In this document: piece by piece, positions 35,993 to 47,122 of the stretch
Position numbering within the stretch: position 1 is the stretch's first letter
Layout of the letters: the number at the start of each line of letters is the position of its first letter
Source: Mercurialis annua
Lineage: Eukaryota; Streptophyta; Magnoliopsida; Malpighiales; Euphorbiaceae
Length of the DNA stretch: 64,000 bases
Assembly: GCF_937616625.2 (NCBI RefSeq)
Contig: NC_065571.1
Span: forward strand, 57,831,651 to 57,895,650
Direction: 5' to 3'
Program-made: the position numbers and the translations under genes
The notes under the pieces: generated by a model
Databases searched by the model: none
Seen by the model: the letters and a program-made list of their open reading frames with translations, nothing else
What the model was told of the DNA's origin: nothing

Positions 35993-36195
35993 ACATATCG
36001 GTTGGCGTGGCTATCGATGTCAGGTGATCAGGAATACATCGGTTGGCTTTGCTATCGATGTCAGATATGTGAAATACATCGGTTGTCTTTGCTATCGATG
36101 TCAGATATGCATAACACATCGGTTGGCTTTGCTATCGATGTCAGACAGGTGAAACACATCGGTTGGCTTTGCTATCGATGTCAGAAAGATAAAGT
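35993..36195 (+). repeat. 40-bp minisatellite, five units, in the solo LTR
   Basis: Units begin near 35993, 36037, 36077, 36117 and 36157 with the core ATCGGTTGGCTTTGCTATCG. Spacing is exactly 40 bp for the last four. A continuous plus-strand frame through it is a by-product of the repeat length and not a gene. A more diverged GGTTG-ACTATC repeat occurs at the matching place in the LTR ending at 61654. Confidence 0.9.
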
Positions 36196-37032
36196 CAGAG
36201 AAATTTAAAGAGAAGAACAAAGACAATTAAAATTATAACAGTAAACAAAACATGTCAACTATGTACGTAGTGTAAACGTACATGAGATATAAGAATGAAG
36301 CATAGGTGTCAAGTACGTTTATAACATAAACTCTTAGCTTATGATACGTGCATGACCTATGAGAATATGAATGAACATACGAAGTATGTTTGGAAGTAAT
36401 ACCGTATGGAGTATGATCCAAAAAGAATATTTTCTACATAAAGAGGTCTTTAAACGTTTTCATCCTTTATGTAATATTACTTGTAATTATGTGTATTCAC
36501 TCAGTTTTATACTGACCCCGTTGTTACTCCAATTTTTACAGGTTGAGTTAAATACGATTTGGAGAACGAAGCTTCCGAAGTTTTAATTCTCGGAAGTAGT
36601 ACGAGTCATGAGACCAGGTTCTCATTCTAGCAAGTCCGCAGTAGTTTAGAGTAGACAGACTCTATTTTGTAAAATGCTTTAACTCTGATGTATATTTCAA
36701 ACATGAGTCGTGCGTATTTTGATATTATTGTGATATATAAAATATGATTTAATTTGCGAAAAATTTATAGTAGTTTTAGGCTTGCTATGGGTTTTGGAGC
36801 TACCACTCCCATTCCCTAGCACCGGTCGCGGCTCAATAATTTGGGTCGTGACACATTCAACAAAGCTGATACAAGCTCAAAAGAGCTGAGAAAAACAGCA
36901 ACAACTCAAACAAAAAGGAAAGATACAGACAAAAGGAAAGCAAAATAGCTAATAAATACAATCAGAAATACTTCTAATGCAATCCTCAGTCTTTGTCCTC
37001 TTGGAGTTGAAAATCAAATCATTCATCGCTCT

Positions 37033-38930
37033 CTAAATGAAGTAAACAGCAGCAGTAAAAGCTTTCCTCCTCCTTCTAGCTTCAATGGATCTACCAGTTG
37101 CTCTTCTAGAGAAGTAACTCACCTCTCTGTTCCAAGACAAAGCCCTTTTATGGATTCCCAGATTATCAAGAACATTTCTCCAAATCTTCTTAGAATAACT
37201 GCAATCAAAGAACATATGATCTCTGCTCTCTAAGCTCATATTACACAGACTGTATTTGTCATCAGTAATCACATTCCATTTCCTCAACTTATCCTTAGTA
37301 ACAAGTCTGCCAATCAAAACCATCTAGGTAATAAAAGAGTACCTAGGAATGTTGCTCGAAGACCAAATGATTTTTCCCCAATGCACTCTATCTCTTTCAG
37401 GTACCAACTTCCTCCAAACACTGCTAATACTAAACTTGCCATCTGCTCTTGCTCTGCTATAAACTTGATCTTCTAAGTTTTGACTAATTCTGATATTGGC
37501 TCTAATATTGTCCCAAGCATCATTTTTAACCTCATCAATTGGATTAGGGAGAGCCCCCTATCTCTTTTCCACAGACTACAAACTTTAGCAGATTTTTTTA
37601 TATCAGAACTTTTTACATGAATACCAGGAAACCTATCCATAAGAGACTGCCCATTCACCCATGGATCACCCTAAAAGAAAAACTTGTTCCCATTCCCCAG
37701 CTTATATTCAAAAATGGAACCTATAAGAGGTCTGATTTTTAAAATATTTCTCCAACTCCAAAAGCTATCTAAAGGTTTAGCAATCCCCCAAAAGCTGGAC
37801 AATCTCAGCTTATTGATTATAACCCAATTATCCCAGAGAGAAGGCTTAAAGGAGACTACATTCCACACATTCTTAGCAACTGCAGCCACATTCCACATGT
37901 AAACTGATTTAATGCCCATACCACCCCCTCTTTTGCTAGAGCAGACAGTTTCCCAGCTAACAAGACTCCCTTTTTTAACACTGTTACCATGCCACAAATA
38001 TTTCCTACATCTCTCTTCAACTCCTTTTATCACAGCTTTGGGTAAAATGAAAACAGAGCACCAATACACATGCATAATAAGGAGGACTGAGTTAATCAAT
38101 TGAAGCCTACCAGTATAAGAAAGGCATTTCACAGACCAACTATTAATTCTAGCAGAAATCCTATCAGTGAGATCATTACACATATCCTTAGAAAGCTTGG
38201 AAGACATAAGGGGCAACCCAAGATATTTCACAGGTAACTCACCCTCTGTAAATCCCAGGACTCTCAGAATATTGTCTTTTATGGCACCATTACTCCCACT
38301 AAAATAGACAGAACTCTTATTAAGGTTAGGGTACAAACCTGAAACTTCAGAGAAGTCATTAAGAGTGTTCTTTAGGATAGAAATGGATAGATTATCCCCA
38401 TTGCTGAAGACGAAGAGATCATCCGCAAAGGCCAGATGACACAGCATTATCTTACTGCAGCTTTTATGATACTTGAACCCTGAATTATCCCCAGTGTTCT
38501 TCATCAAACTTCTAGATAAGTAATCCATGCACAACACAAAGACAAGGGGGGAAATGAGATCCCCTTGTCGTAGGCCTCTGGCACTCTGAAAATAACCACA
38601 ACTTTCTCCATTAACTTGGACAGAAAACATGGCATCTTCTAATGCAAACCATAATTCAATTGATGAATTTATTATCAATATTCAGCTCCAAGAGTACCTC
38701 TTCTATGAAATCCCAATCAATAGTGTCATATGCCTTCTGTAAATCAACCTTCATGGCAACAGAATTCCTATTCTGTCTGTGATAATTTCTGACTAGCTCA
38801 TGAGCCAGTAGAATGTTGTCTGCAATGCTTCTTCCACGGACAAAACCAGACTGACACTTAGAGATAACTTTGTCCAAGATACTACTTAATCTTTTACCAA
38901 TAAGTAGTATCAAAACTGTGTTAAAAATAT
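37033..38930 (-). pseudogene. LINE ORF2 remnant: reverse transcriptase and zf-RVT
   Basis: From 38930 downwards: GFVRGRSIADN and MKVDLQKAYDTIDWDF (fingers/palm start), a frameshift near 38665, RQGDLISPLVFVLCMDYLS, then FADDLFVFSNGD (intact catalytic FADD near 38425), VKYLGLPLMS, RLQLINSVLL and RKYLWHG. A TAG at 37671-37673 interrupts the frame at a position that would normally be Trp in an FFFWGDPWV-like block, and reading continues in the same frame. A zf-RVT block (CNMS, HMFFDCSYSKKIW) lies at 37150-37260. With a frameshift and stops the element is dead despite intact catalytic residues. Confidence 0.9.
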
Positions 38931-39000
38931 AGTTTTGAGACATAAATAATACATATAAATAATATAGTTTTGAAACACATAAATAATACATATAGTTTTG
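38925..39000. repeat. tandem AT-rich repeat matching 18885-18965
   Basis: Two to three units of an ATAGTTTTGAGACATAAATA-type motif abut the truncated 5' end of the LINE. The same units occur 20 kb upstream. Either the LINE inserted into this repeat or the repeat belongs to a common flanking sequence. Confidence 0.55.
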
Positions 39001-39352
39001 AGCTTGAAGTTTGCTTTTTATAATTGATAAATTTCATTAATGCCGCCGACAGTTGGTTTCATAATCACGCATACTAGAAAATCTCATGGTAATAAAATTG
39101 ATGAGAGAAAGGTCAATTTCTTGGAAACTATTGGTTTGTTGAAAATTAAATTAAAAATGAAAATAAAGAATAACTAACAAAAAATGACATTGTTGGTGAC
39201 TTGTTGAAAGGGGTAAAGACCTATAAACTTTGAGCTCAGCAACTGCGTCTGTTTGTTGCGTCCTTTACCATTAGTCCATATAAAGTGCATTTTAGATTTT
39301 CACATGCATAATACATTTGTTGCAAATAATAAATAAAAATTAATAATTAATA

Positions 39353-39632
39353 CCACCTCCGTTTCATAGAATTTTCCACTTTGAATTTTTTTCTTCTCAA
39401 AACCCTTTTCTATTTTCAAAAAGTAACTAATTTTTACACTCAATTTTTTTATATTATCCCTATTTAATATTCACTAATGAGTAAATTGAAGATAAATTGC
39501 AAATAAATCCCATATTAAACAGGGTTATAACAAAAAAAATAAGAAAAATTCTATAAAATTCATAAACAATAATTATTTTTTTTAAACTGTGTGATAAAGG
39601 TAAACTAGACAACTCTATTAACACGGAGAGAG
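39353..39632. mobile_element. Stowaway-like MITE (Tc1/mariner), TA duplication
   Basis: The left end CCACCTCCGTTTCATAGAA and the complement of the right end (CTCTCTCCGTGTTAATAGAG) share the CTCCGT Stowaway signature, with TA at 39351-39352 and 39633-39634. The 280-bp length and AT-rich interior fit. Terminal similarity beyond 12 bp is weak, so this is an old copy. Confidence 0.7.
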
Positions 39633-39634
39633 TA

Positions 39635-40546
39635 ATAAATTAGAGTTTAGAAAATAAACTGGACCGACCGTTTCAACTTGTTCGATCATGAAATATTGAC
39701 AAGACTGATTCTATTCGCATATAAAAACTAAAAATGTAGTTCAATTTTTTTTTAAAGAAAATCCAAAAATTATTAATTTGGTTAAACCATTTTTTTATTT
39801 ACTAATTGTGACCCATTTACTAATTTTAACAACCTTGTTTGTCTTATAATACAATTTTAATTTATTTTAATTTTTTATTCTTGATAAATTTATATTAGTT
39901 CTTAAAATTATCATTTATGTGTTTATTTTTGAAGTATAAATATTTATTCAATAAAAATATATACATATTATATATTATGGGTTGTATAAAATATTTTTTA
40001 TTTAACTGGTTGAATTTGTGGTTGAACTGGTGGCTATGCCAATTTCATCAATGATTCAGTTTTTAAACTATTTAAACTATTTGAGATTTGATTGATTTAA
40101 ATTAAGTGAATTCATTGGATACTTCTTTTATTCATTTACAAAAACGCAACTCTTGAAAATAATAATTAAAATCTAGAAAGACATAGTCATACCTATCATC
40201 AAGTTATTAATAAATTTATAGATTAGTTACTTTTTTTAATTAAAGACATCGTTTGAACTAAGGGAATTTAAATGATCAAAATCCATAAATTTTATATTCC
40301 ATAAATTTAAATAAAATTCACAATTTGATATAATAAAAAGTGATGAGAATATATGAATTTGTCACAATCCATCATATCCTTCAAAAAATTTCATTTTATT
40401 TTCCATCTTACCAATAAGTTATAGTTTAAATGATATAAGCGCTAAGTAGCAAACTGCTAGATTGTGGGTTCAATTTCTCCCACAAGCGCTCCCCCTTCCC
40501 AAATTATCAAAAAAAAAAAAAATTAGAAAAGTTTAAATCCACCATG
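39635..40546. other. AT-rich intergenic stretch, no gene seen
   Basis: No open frame of note and no repeat ends recognised, apart from an A run near 40510. Confidence 0.45.
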
Positions 40547-40555
40547 TTTTATATA

Positions 40556-41516
40556 AGCCTAATCACTCAAAAACCACCCTCACCTTTAACCCCTTTTACA
40601 ATTACACCATGACGTAGGAATATCTTTATTTTACTCTAAATTGGGTTTTTATATTTCAATTGTACTACAAATTAAAAATTTCTAGCAATTTAATTATTTT
40701 AAGGATGAAAAGTTCAAAATAAATAAATATATCATATTGTTTTCTATTTGAAAAAAAATACAAATAAGTCCATATTTTTTTAAAAATATTCAAATAAGTT
40801 TAAATGAATAATTAATTAATTTTATTAAGAAACTGCTTAAAAAAAACGCTTTTGATCCATCCACCGTGCTATTTTGATTACAAATCCGCTAACATCTACC
40901 GAAAAAACCATTACCGCTCACTCCGTCGTCCACACCACCATCCGATCTATTCTTTGAGGAAGAACAGACCCATCTGGGTCTGTTCATCCTCGAAGAACAT
41001 ATGGTTTATTCTTTAGGGAAGAGCAAATCGTGTCTATTATTCCTGGAAGAACAGACCACGATGGTCTGTTCTTCAAAGAAAACCAGACCAGATCTGTTCT
41101 TCAAGGAAGAACAGACGCGATATGTTCTTCCCTAATCGGGTCTGTTTTTCGAGGCCCCCGAGATTTTTTTGTTGGTTTAGCGTTTTAATTTTTTCGTTCA
41201 TCGACTTTATTTTGTGTAAAGGAAATTTTTACGGTTTTTGATTTTTTTTATTAATAATTAATATCAATTAAATAAAAAATAATTATTATTTGATTTTAGT
41301 GAAGAAGAAGGTTTTTTTTACACTATTGGTAACATTAGCATCTAATTAGATATCAGTTAAAAATGATGGGTTATTTTATTTTATTTTTCAAATGAAAAGA
41401 GATCAATTTAATATTTTTGGGTACAATCGAAACATAAAACTCCAAATTAGGGTAAAATTGGAGTAATTTCTACGTCAGAATGTATTTGTAAAAAAGAATA
41501 ATGGTGAGATTAGACC
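40556..41516. mobile_element. non-autonomous MULE-like element, 961 bp
   Basis: The ends are inverted (AGCCTAATCACTC on the left, GGTCTAATCTCAC as the complement of the right end), and a further inverted block of about 60 bp starts with GACGTAG and contains TTTTATATTTCAATTGTAC on the left arm. Flanks are TTTTATATA (40547-40555) and TTTCATATA (41517-41525), a 9-bp duplication with one mismatch. The core at 40950-41160 is a stacked-palindrome array. No protein coding. Confidence 0.75.
40952..41140. repeat. stacked palindrome array (CAGACC/GGTCTG) in a MULE core
   Basis: Successive hairpins are AACAGACCCA-TC-TGGGTCTGTT at 40963-40984 and GAAGAACAGACCA-CGA-TGGTCTGTTCTTC at 41046-41074 (13-bp perfect arms), followed by related imperfect ones to about 41135. 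A very similar CAGACC-based array is the core of the MULE at 62722-63729. Confidence 0.85.
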
Positions 41517-41929
41517 TTTCATATATAATGGATTGGTAGAATATTTTATTATTTTAAAATTATTCCTATAAATCTACTTATTTTAGATTCTATCCAAATA
41601 ATGGAATATCCACAAATTTTATATTTATGAATTTTAAAACCATTAATTTTATTAAATTCTTTTATAAAAAAATTGTCCAATCTATTGATTTCAAAATTCC
41701 TCAATATAATTGTGCCATAATGTTAAGTTAATGTTGATATATTTGTAAGTCCACCGATTAGCATATTTGTCAACCTTTATGACGATCTATGAGAATTGTT
41801 AAACTTCTTAAAGAAAATTACTGCTTCTCTTTCCACGAATTTCAGTCTTATCTTCACCAGTAGCATTATTATGGGTTTTTTCCCAAATAATTCCTACTTA
41901 AAAAACTATTTCCCATTTAGTGTCTCTTG

Positions 41930-42145
41930 CTTGAATTCGCAAGTCATACTTGCGGATTGACCCATGAATCCGCAAGTCAGACTTGCGAATTCAAGCAATA
42001 AACCCTTAATCACCCGATTAAGGGTGATTAACCCTTAATCGAGTGATTAAGGGCTGACACCAATCATTGGGAGACAATTTTGTCTCCCAATGATTGGTGA
42101 TTGGAATTAATGATTGGGCATTTAGTGCCCAATCATTAATCCCAA
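41930..42145. repeat. left subterminal palindrome array of the MULE
   Basis: Four different hairpins lie in succession: AATCCGCAAGTC paired with ACTTGCGAATT (41971-41997), CCCTTAATCACCCGATTAAGGG with repeats (42003-42052), ACCAATCATTGGGAGACA paired with TGTCTCCCAATGATTGGT (42059-42102), and ATTAATGATTGGGCA with TGCCCAATCATTAAT (42116-42143). Each is perfect or nearly so. Confidence 0.88.
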
Positions 42146-42179
42146 TATATCAATTAAAAGAAATTAATTTATATATTAT

Positions 42180-42423
42180 TCTATTTTAACAAATACCTAC
42201 TAATTTAAAATTGATAAAAATATTAAACATTAAAAATTAAATACGCTTAGTACTAAAACTATTAAAAATATTAAAAATTTAAAAATTAAAAATATTAAAA
42301 ATTAAAAATATTAAAAATATTAAAAATTAAAAATATTAAAAATATTAAAAATTAAAAATATTAAAAATTAAAAATTAAAAATATTAAACAATATTATTTT
42401 AAAATTGTTTACAAGTACTAAAA
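42180..42423. repeat. ATTAAAAAT-type AT minisatellite and PMD 3' flank
   Basis: About 150 bp (42262-42392) consist of the words ATTAAAAAT and ATTAAAA repeated head to tail. The stretch separates the MULE end from the stop codon of the PMD gene and probably contains its 3' UTR and polyadenylation site. Confidence 0.75.
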
Positions 42424-45400
42424 CTAGTCACGATATCGAGCCGGTTTCCGCATGCGGGTTCTCATGTCATAACCCTGCTGAGTGCGTCGGTGACGTGAGG
42501 TATCAGTCACAGGGTTATAGTCGCCACTGTCACCCTCGTCACTAGTATCAGAATCGTCGTTGTCTTCTGAATCGTCACTGTCTTCGTCTGTAGGCTGGTG
42601 TGGCTGTTCAATAACCGGAGCTGGAGTAGTGTCTCGCAGATCCTGCGAGGTGATGTCCGGATACAGTGTAAAACTAGGAGGCGTAAAATGCTGAAACCGA
42701 TCACTGGAAAACGGATCAGCAGACAGATCTGCACCAGAGCACCACGGCTCCGTAGTCGAGAAATACATCTGCGAAGGATCTTGAGCCTGAGGCGACCCAG
42801 AAGGTGGTAACTGATGTGACGATGACGCCTGTCCTGCAGTAGGTGCGGCGGGATAGTAGAACAACTGTTCAATGAAATCTGACTCTGTCGACGTACGCCA
42901 TGGGACATCTGAATGCGTCGGCGGTGCAGGCCATGACTGATCTGACTCTGGCTGAGCCGGCGTACCTAGTGGAGTATATCCCATCTCTCCCAGATATGAA
43001 TGGAAAGACGGAATCGGCGGCTGGCGAACCTGAATAATGAATTGATTAGATTTATAAACTGAAATAGAAGATTATAAATTACAAATATAATAAAATAGGT
43101 CGAACCTGTGAATCAGATGGCGCAAAAGGATCTCGAGTGTTGGCAAATGTCGTATGTCTAAAAGATGAGTCACTATACGGCATCGGCGCCGGGGGGACCT
43201 GAACAACGTAACTTATTAAATTGTAAACTAAAAATGTAAATTATAAATTAACTACAATAATAATAAAGTAACTCAAACCTGTGACTCAGATGGCCCTGGT
43301 CGATCCTGTGTGGTCGTAAAGGTCGTATCTCCAAAAAATGAGTCAACATACGGCATCGACGCAGGCGGGACCTGAAACTATAACATCGGGTAGCACTAAG
43401 CGTAAGAGCATAAAATACGAGTTAATCAAGTGAAATAGTATATTAAATTGTCTCAAACCTGTGGATATGATGCTTGGGGTGTCGGCCCGGAGGTTGACCC
43501 GTAATGTTGTCTTTCCCAGTAGTCCGGCTGCGGTATGTCTGAGGTACCCGCCACCTCCGTGTGAAAAAATAATGGCTCTGGGATAGGGTACACATGCTCT
43601 GGACGGGGCTGTGGAGGCATTCTGCGTGGCTGTCGACGCCGCCCTCTAATAGAGCTTAAATCGACCTGACAGGGAGGGAGCGGAGGCAGCTGGTATGGTT
43701 GGTCCGCTGGCTCAGGAGGGGGAAGTGTGACGTCCCTGCGATCCTCCATGGTAGCAAGCTGAGAACTTCGTGCAGCAAACCTAATCCTGCGAGCGGCACT
43801 CGAACTGGCCTCCCCCGTAACATGGGTTCTCTCCTGCAAATCGCGCTGTGACAATATACAATAAACCGTCACTAGTATTATTAATGAAAATTAATTAAAT
43901 GTAAATAGTTTTAATTTACAAAATACGTACACTAGTGCCAGCCTCTGCACCCTGAAGTGTAATCCATCTCCGGCATCGACGCCTATACCAGTCCATGTAC
44001 TGGGAATGGTAATGGGGTGGGTGCTGAAGCTGCCGGCCCTGAACTACAAACGCGTTTCTATTGTTCCAAAGTTGCACCCAGTAGTCCATCTCATATGCGA
44101 AGCTCGAGGAACCCCGGTAGCGGACGTTGTGAAGCTCCTCAGTCTGCAAGGGGGGCAACGGAATAGGCTGAACTAGGCCGAACTGCTGAAGCACCCTGTC
44201 TGGCTGGTGCCACTCCACAATGTTGTAGTAAATGAGTGGGACTCGCGCACGCCAGAGATGTGCCCCATCGAGGTACTCTCGAGGGATCGAGCTGAGAATA
44301 TCGTCAGAATATGGCTGCCAGTGGATCTGGACAATAAAATCGAACACACTGTCAAAATGTGGTTAATTATGTAAAATTAAACTGAAATAACTACAAAACT
44401 TACATCCTCGTATCGCAGGCCATCCAAAATTAATCTCACAGCATGGATGCTGTGCCTCGGGACTGCCCGACGATCCCTACGCCCGCCCCACCTGTTAAAA
44501 AATACATTGACGAATAAATACATTGATTTACAAAAACATTATAAATACCAGTAAGTACGCACCTGTCACCCAAAGGTAGATCCTCCGCTATTATTGGGGT
44601 CAGCAGTTGGGGTCGAAGTGGCCTCAGTCGCTCGAACGCCCATAGCTGTACAATCCACAGAGGACCTCCTTTGTTACGTCGGCGTTTGTGCATCCGTGTG
44701 GTAATGCACATCTCGTGGTATAAATGGGCCAAAACTGCAGATCCCCAGCTGATAGTCCGTAAATCATGTAAATTTGCTAAAAGGGGTAAAATTCTCAAAC
44801 CCAAATGACCACTGTTCAGGTCTGGGAAGCACAAAGTCTGTAGAGCAGCCCATAGGTACGCCCTAACCGCCCATTCAACATGTTCAGGTGTAGCATAGGC
44901 CGGTAAACTAGTAAACTCGCCGAACTCACTATACAGCCACCTGGACCCAACCCAAGATGTACCCTCTGACTGAGAAAGCTCTAACGGTCTCCCTAACAGG
45001 GCAACACCCCTATCCTGCCATTCGTCCACCCTGTCTCCAGTCACAGCCGTCCCATCAATGGGGAGTCCAGTAAGGATTGCAATATCCTGCAAAGTGATCG
45101 TGCACTCCCCATCTGGAAACATGAATGTATGCGTCTCAGGCCTCCACCTCTCCACTAATGCTGTGATAATGGACATGTCGAGCCGATATTGTCGCATCCT
45201 GATGAAACCAGAGAGCCCTGTCCGGCGGACTCCTTCCTGGATGCGTGAATCTATCGAACCAAAGGAGGGCAACCCGTGACTTGTCCGCGAACCTAGGACA
45301 CTTACGTCCTCCTGAAAGAAAAATTGTATACAAAGTCAGAGTTTCATTGAGCACATTACCAAATTAATATGGAAATAATAAAATAGCATTACTTACAGGG

Positions 45401-45510
45401 TGATCCCAAGTGTAAGACGATATGTGATTGTATTGTTGAGTCAGAAGTTCGTCATTTAAAGGTCCAGGCTGAAAGTACTCGGGCTGGTAGTGACCACCGG
45501 GGGCAGCCAT
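42424..45510 (-). CDS. plant mobile domain (PMD, MAIN/MAIL1-like) protein carried by a MULE
   Basis: Eight exons on the minus strand keep one frame: 45510-45397, 45311-44563, 44491-44404, 44326-43931, 43845-43459, 43371-43279, 43198-43106 and 43029-42424, for 841 residues. All introns are GT-AG. The protein starts MAAPGGHYQPEYFQPGPLND. The PMD core (residues about 40-430) includes HTFMFPDGECTITLQDIAIL (99-118), SWGSAVLAHLYHEM, LPLGDRWGGRRDRR and IHWQPY followed by VPLIYYNIVEWHQPDRVL. The C-terminus is Pro/Gln-rich, then acidic (DSDDSEDNDDSD), then basic near the end. PMD proteins of the MAIN/MAIL1 type act in the nucleus in transcript regulation and genome stability, and transposon-borne relatives are known. 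Exons 6 and 7 are a tandem exon duplication. The nested LTR starts only 103 bp upstream of the ATG. Confidence 0.9.
43106..43371 (-). repeat. duplicated 93-bp exon pair within the PMD gene
   Basis: Exon 6 (43371-43279) and exon 7 (43198-43106) are both exactly 31 codons with phase-0 borders. Their products align: VPPASMPYVDSFFGDTTFT versus VPPAPMPYSDSSFRHTTFA, each ending in a SxSQ tail. Flanking intron sequence is also similar, so the duplicated unit included intron. Confidence 0.88.
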
Positions 45511-45613
45511 TGCTGCAAAAAATATGGACATAATTGATATCATTAACCACATAAACATGCCACAAAGGGGATCTTCATTTTAAACAATCTGATTGTTGAA
45601 AATAATGACATTA
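45511..45613 (-). promoter_or_regulatory. remaining upstream region of the PMD gene, cut by the Athila LTR
   Basis: Only 103 bp of original MULE sequence separate the PMD start codon from the LTR at 45614, and no TATA box is evident in it. The neighbouring LTR copy is transcribed in the same direction as the PMD gene, so its promoter could now drive it. The original promoter presumably lies on the other side of the insertion, next to the transposase 3' end. Confidence 0.5.
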
Positions 45614-47111
45614 TGTTGAGCAAAAAGCACAACTTGTAATAATCCGGAAGTCGGAATCGATCCCACGAGGAGTGAATCTAGAGCGATTGATGAGAATGAA
45701 TTTTAGTTGCGATTCAATTCGTTTAGCGAAACTCGAATGGTGAAGTTCAAATAAGATTAACACTAAATAGGCACTAAACAATTAAACTAACAATTCAAGT
45801 AACTAATATAAGAACAAGTTTAATCAATAAGTAAAAGATGTCTAGGGGTTGAAATCATTCCTAGGTCATGCATACATGGTAATGGATAAATTGGTATAAA
45901 GCAAGGGCCGAGTTGTGCCTAGCGCACCGTTCCCGCTCTCTCGAGCCTCTAAGAACGACAAAATCAATCATCAAGTAATCAATTAATGCCTAACTCACTC
46001 TCGTGATACTAAACAAAACCAATTACCCAACATCAATTAATCAACAAACTCAAGGTCACCTAAATCCTAATCCACTCTCGTGGTATTACAATCTAGGCTT
46101 ATAATTCCAAAGTCTATTCACCTAACCATTTCTCAATGAGTCAAGCAAACACTAAATCATGCATTAGATAGCTAGGCTAACACAAGCATTAGGAACTAGA
46201 ATTAGAACAAGCATTTAACCAATCACCATACCATTTAACATAACAAGAAGGAAATCATCTCAACCCCCAAACATGGGGGATTAGTTACACATTTCAAGAG
46301 CTAAATCAACAAAATGATAAATGGAAGACATGGGTAAAGAGTACTTACAATAAGATGAAAAACCCACAAATAATAATTGTAATAGAAAATAAAACTTGTT
46401 CATTCAATGAAGCTTCAAAGATCTCAACAATGGAGGAAAATAAAAATCTGGAAATTCTATTTAAGAAGAAGACTCAAATTAGGAGAAGATTCAAAAGTAC
46501 AATAATAGAATAAAGTCTAGCCAAATCTTCCATACCTAAAATAGAGATAAGACCCCTTATATAGTACCAACAAAAGAAGGAAAAAGACAAACATTCATTT
46601 ACACATGTGTAGGGCCCAAAATAGCAAATAAATAAAGCCTTGTTGCATCTTGAACTAAGATTTCCCCATTCCAGCAAGCCCAAGCTCGAATAGAACTCCT
46701 TGGGCTAAATGAGAAGCCCGATTCGAGCTGCCATTTTCTGCTCCAAATCTCGATCTTCAAACCTTCGTAACTCGGTGTAGAACTGTCCGATTAAGTCGAT
46801 TTTTGAACCGTTGGAAAGCTCAGGACGTCTACTTTAACTTTCATGAAGATCACGAGTTCATTTGAGGCTTCTAGCTAGTCCAAATTGGTCAATTAGTGCC
46901 CCGGGGTCAGCTTTTCAGATATGCACATGAGCTTCCGCATCGCTTTTGTCGTCTTTTCCAACTTTTGCACCAAAATGCTTCCGCAATGCTCCTAAGTACC
47001 TGAAATACTAAAACACGTAATAAGGCATACGAAATACCATAAAACCGTGATAAAACGTTAATAAAGCATGCGGAAACGACGCTAAAGATAGGAGTAAAAA
47101 TACTCCTATCA
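45614..47111 (-). repeat. 3' LTR of the Athila-like element
   Basis: 1498 bp, TG...CA, matching the copy at 53494-54991 with a constant offset of 7880. The minus-strand CTATATAAGG at 46555-46564 is the same TATA box as in the 5' LTR and points towards the PMD gene. Confidence 0.95.
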
Positions 47112-47122
47112 AACCTCCTCAC
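47112..47122 (-). promoter_or_regulatory. polypurine tract of the Athila-like element
   Basis: GTGAGGAGGTT on the minus strand directly abuts the 3' LTR. This is the expected place and composition of the plus-strand primer for reverse transcription. Confidence 0.85.

Larger units (their letters stand above)
33814..36853 (+). mobile_element. solo LTR, 3040 bp, target duplication CATTC
   Basis: It starts TGTAATACG, ends GGGTCGTGACA and is flanked by CATTC at 33809-33813 and 36854-36858. It is the same family as the solo LTRs at 10817 and 14561 but in the opposite direction. A GTATAAGG TATA-like box at 34347-34353, about 530 bp in, preceded by an AAGTGGTACATTTGCC block also found in a sister LTR, fixes the sense strand as plus. 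Inside are a hairpin cluster (34685-34860) and a 40-bp minisatellite (35993-36195). No gag or pol. Confidence 0.92.
33753..38930 (-). mobile_element. 5'-truncated LINE/L1-type element with a solo LTR in its 3' tail
   Basis: A poly-T run near 33753 is the likely poly(A) tail of a minus-strand LINE. Reading upwards, after the solo LTR at 33814-36853, the LINE continues with zf-RVT (37033-37323) and reverse transcriptase (37671-38930), ending abruptly in the middle of the RT fingers. The abrupt 5' end is typical of incomplete target-primed reverse transcription. I could not match a target-site duplication for the LINE itself. Confidence 0.8.

Noticed and set aside
36002..36208. 68-codon frame with repeated GWLCYRCQ units
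   Set aside because: It is the translation of the 40-bp minisatellite; the repeat length mimics a protein repeat, and no gene context exists.
46474..46683. 69-codon frame present identically in both Athila LTRs (also 54354-54563)
   Set aside because: It exists twice only because the LTRs are duplicates; it has no recognisable motif and spans the TATA box.
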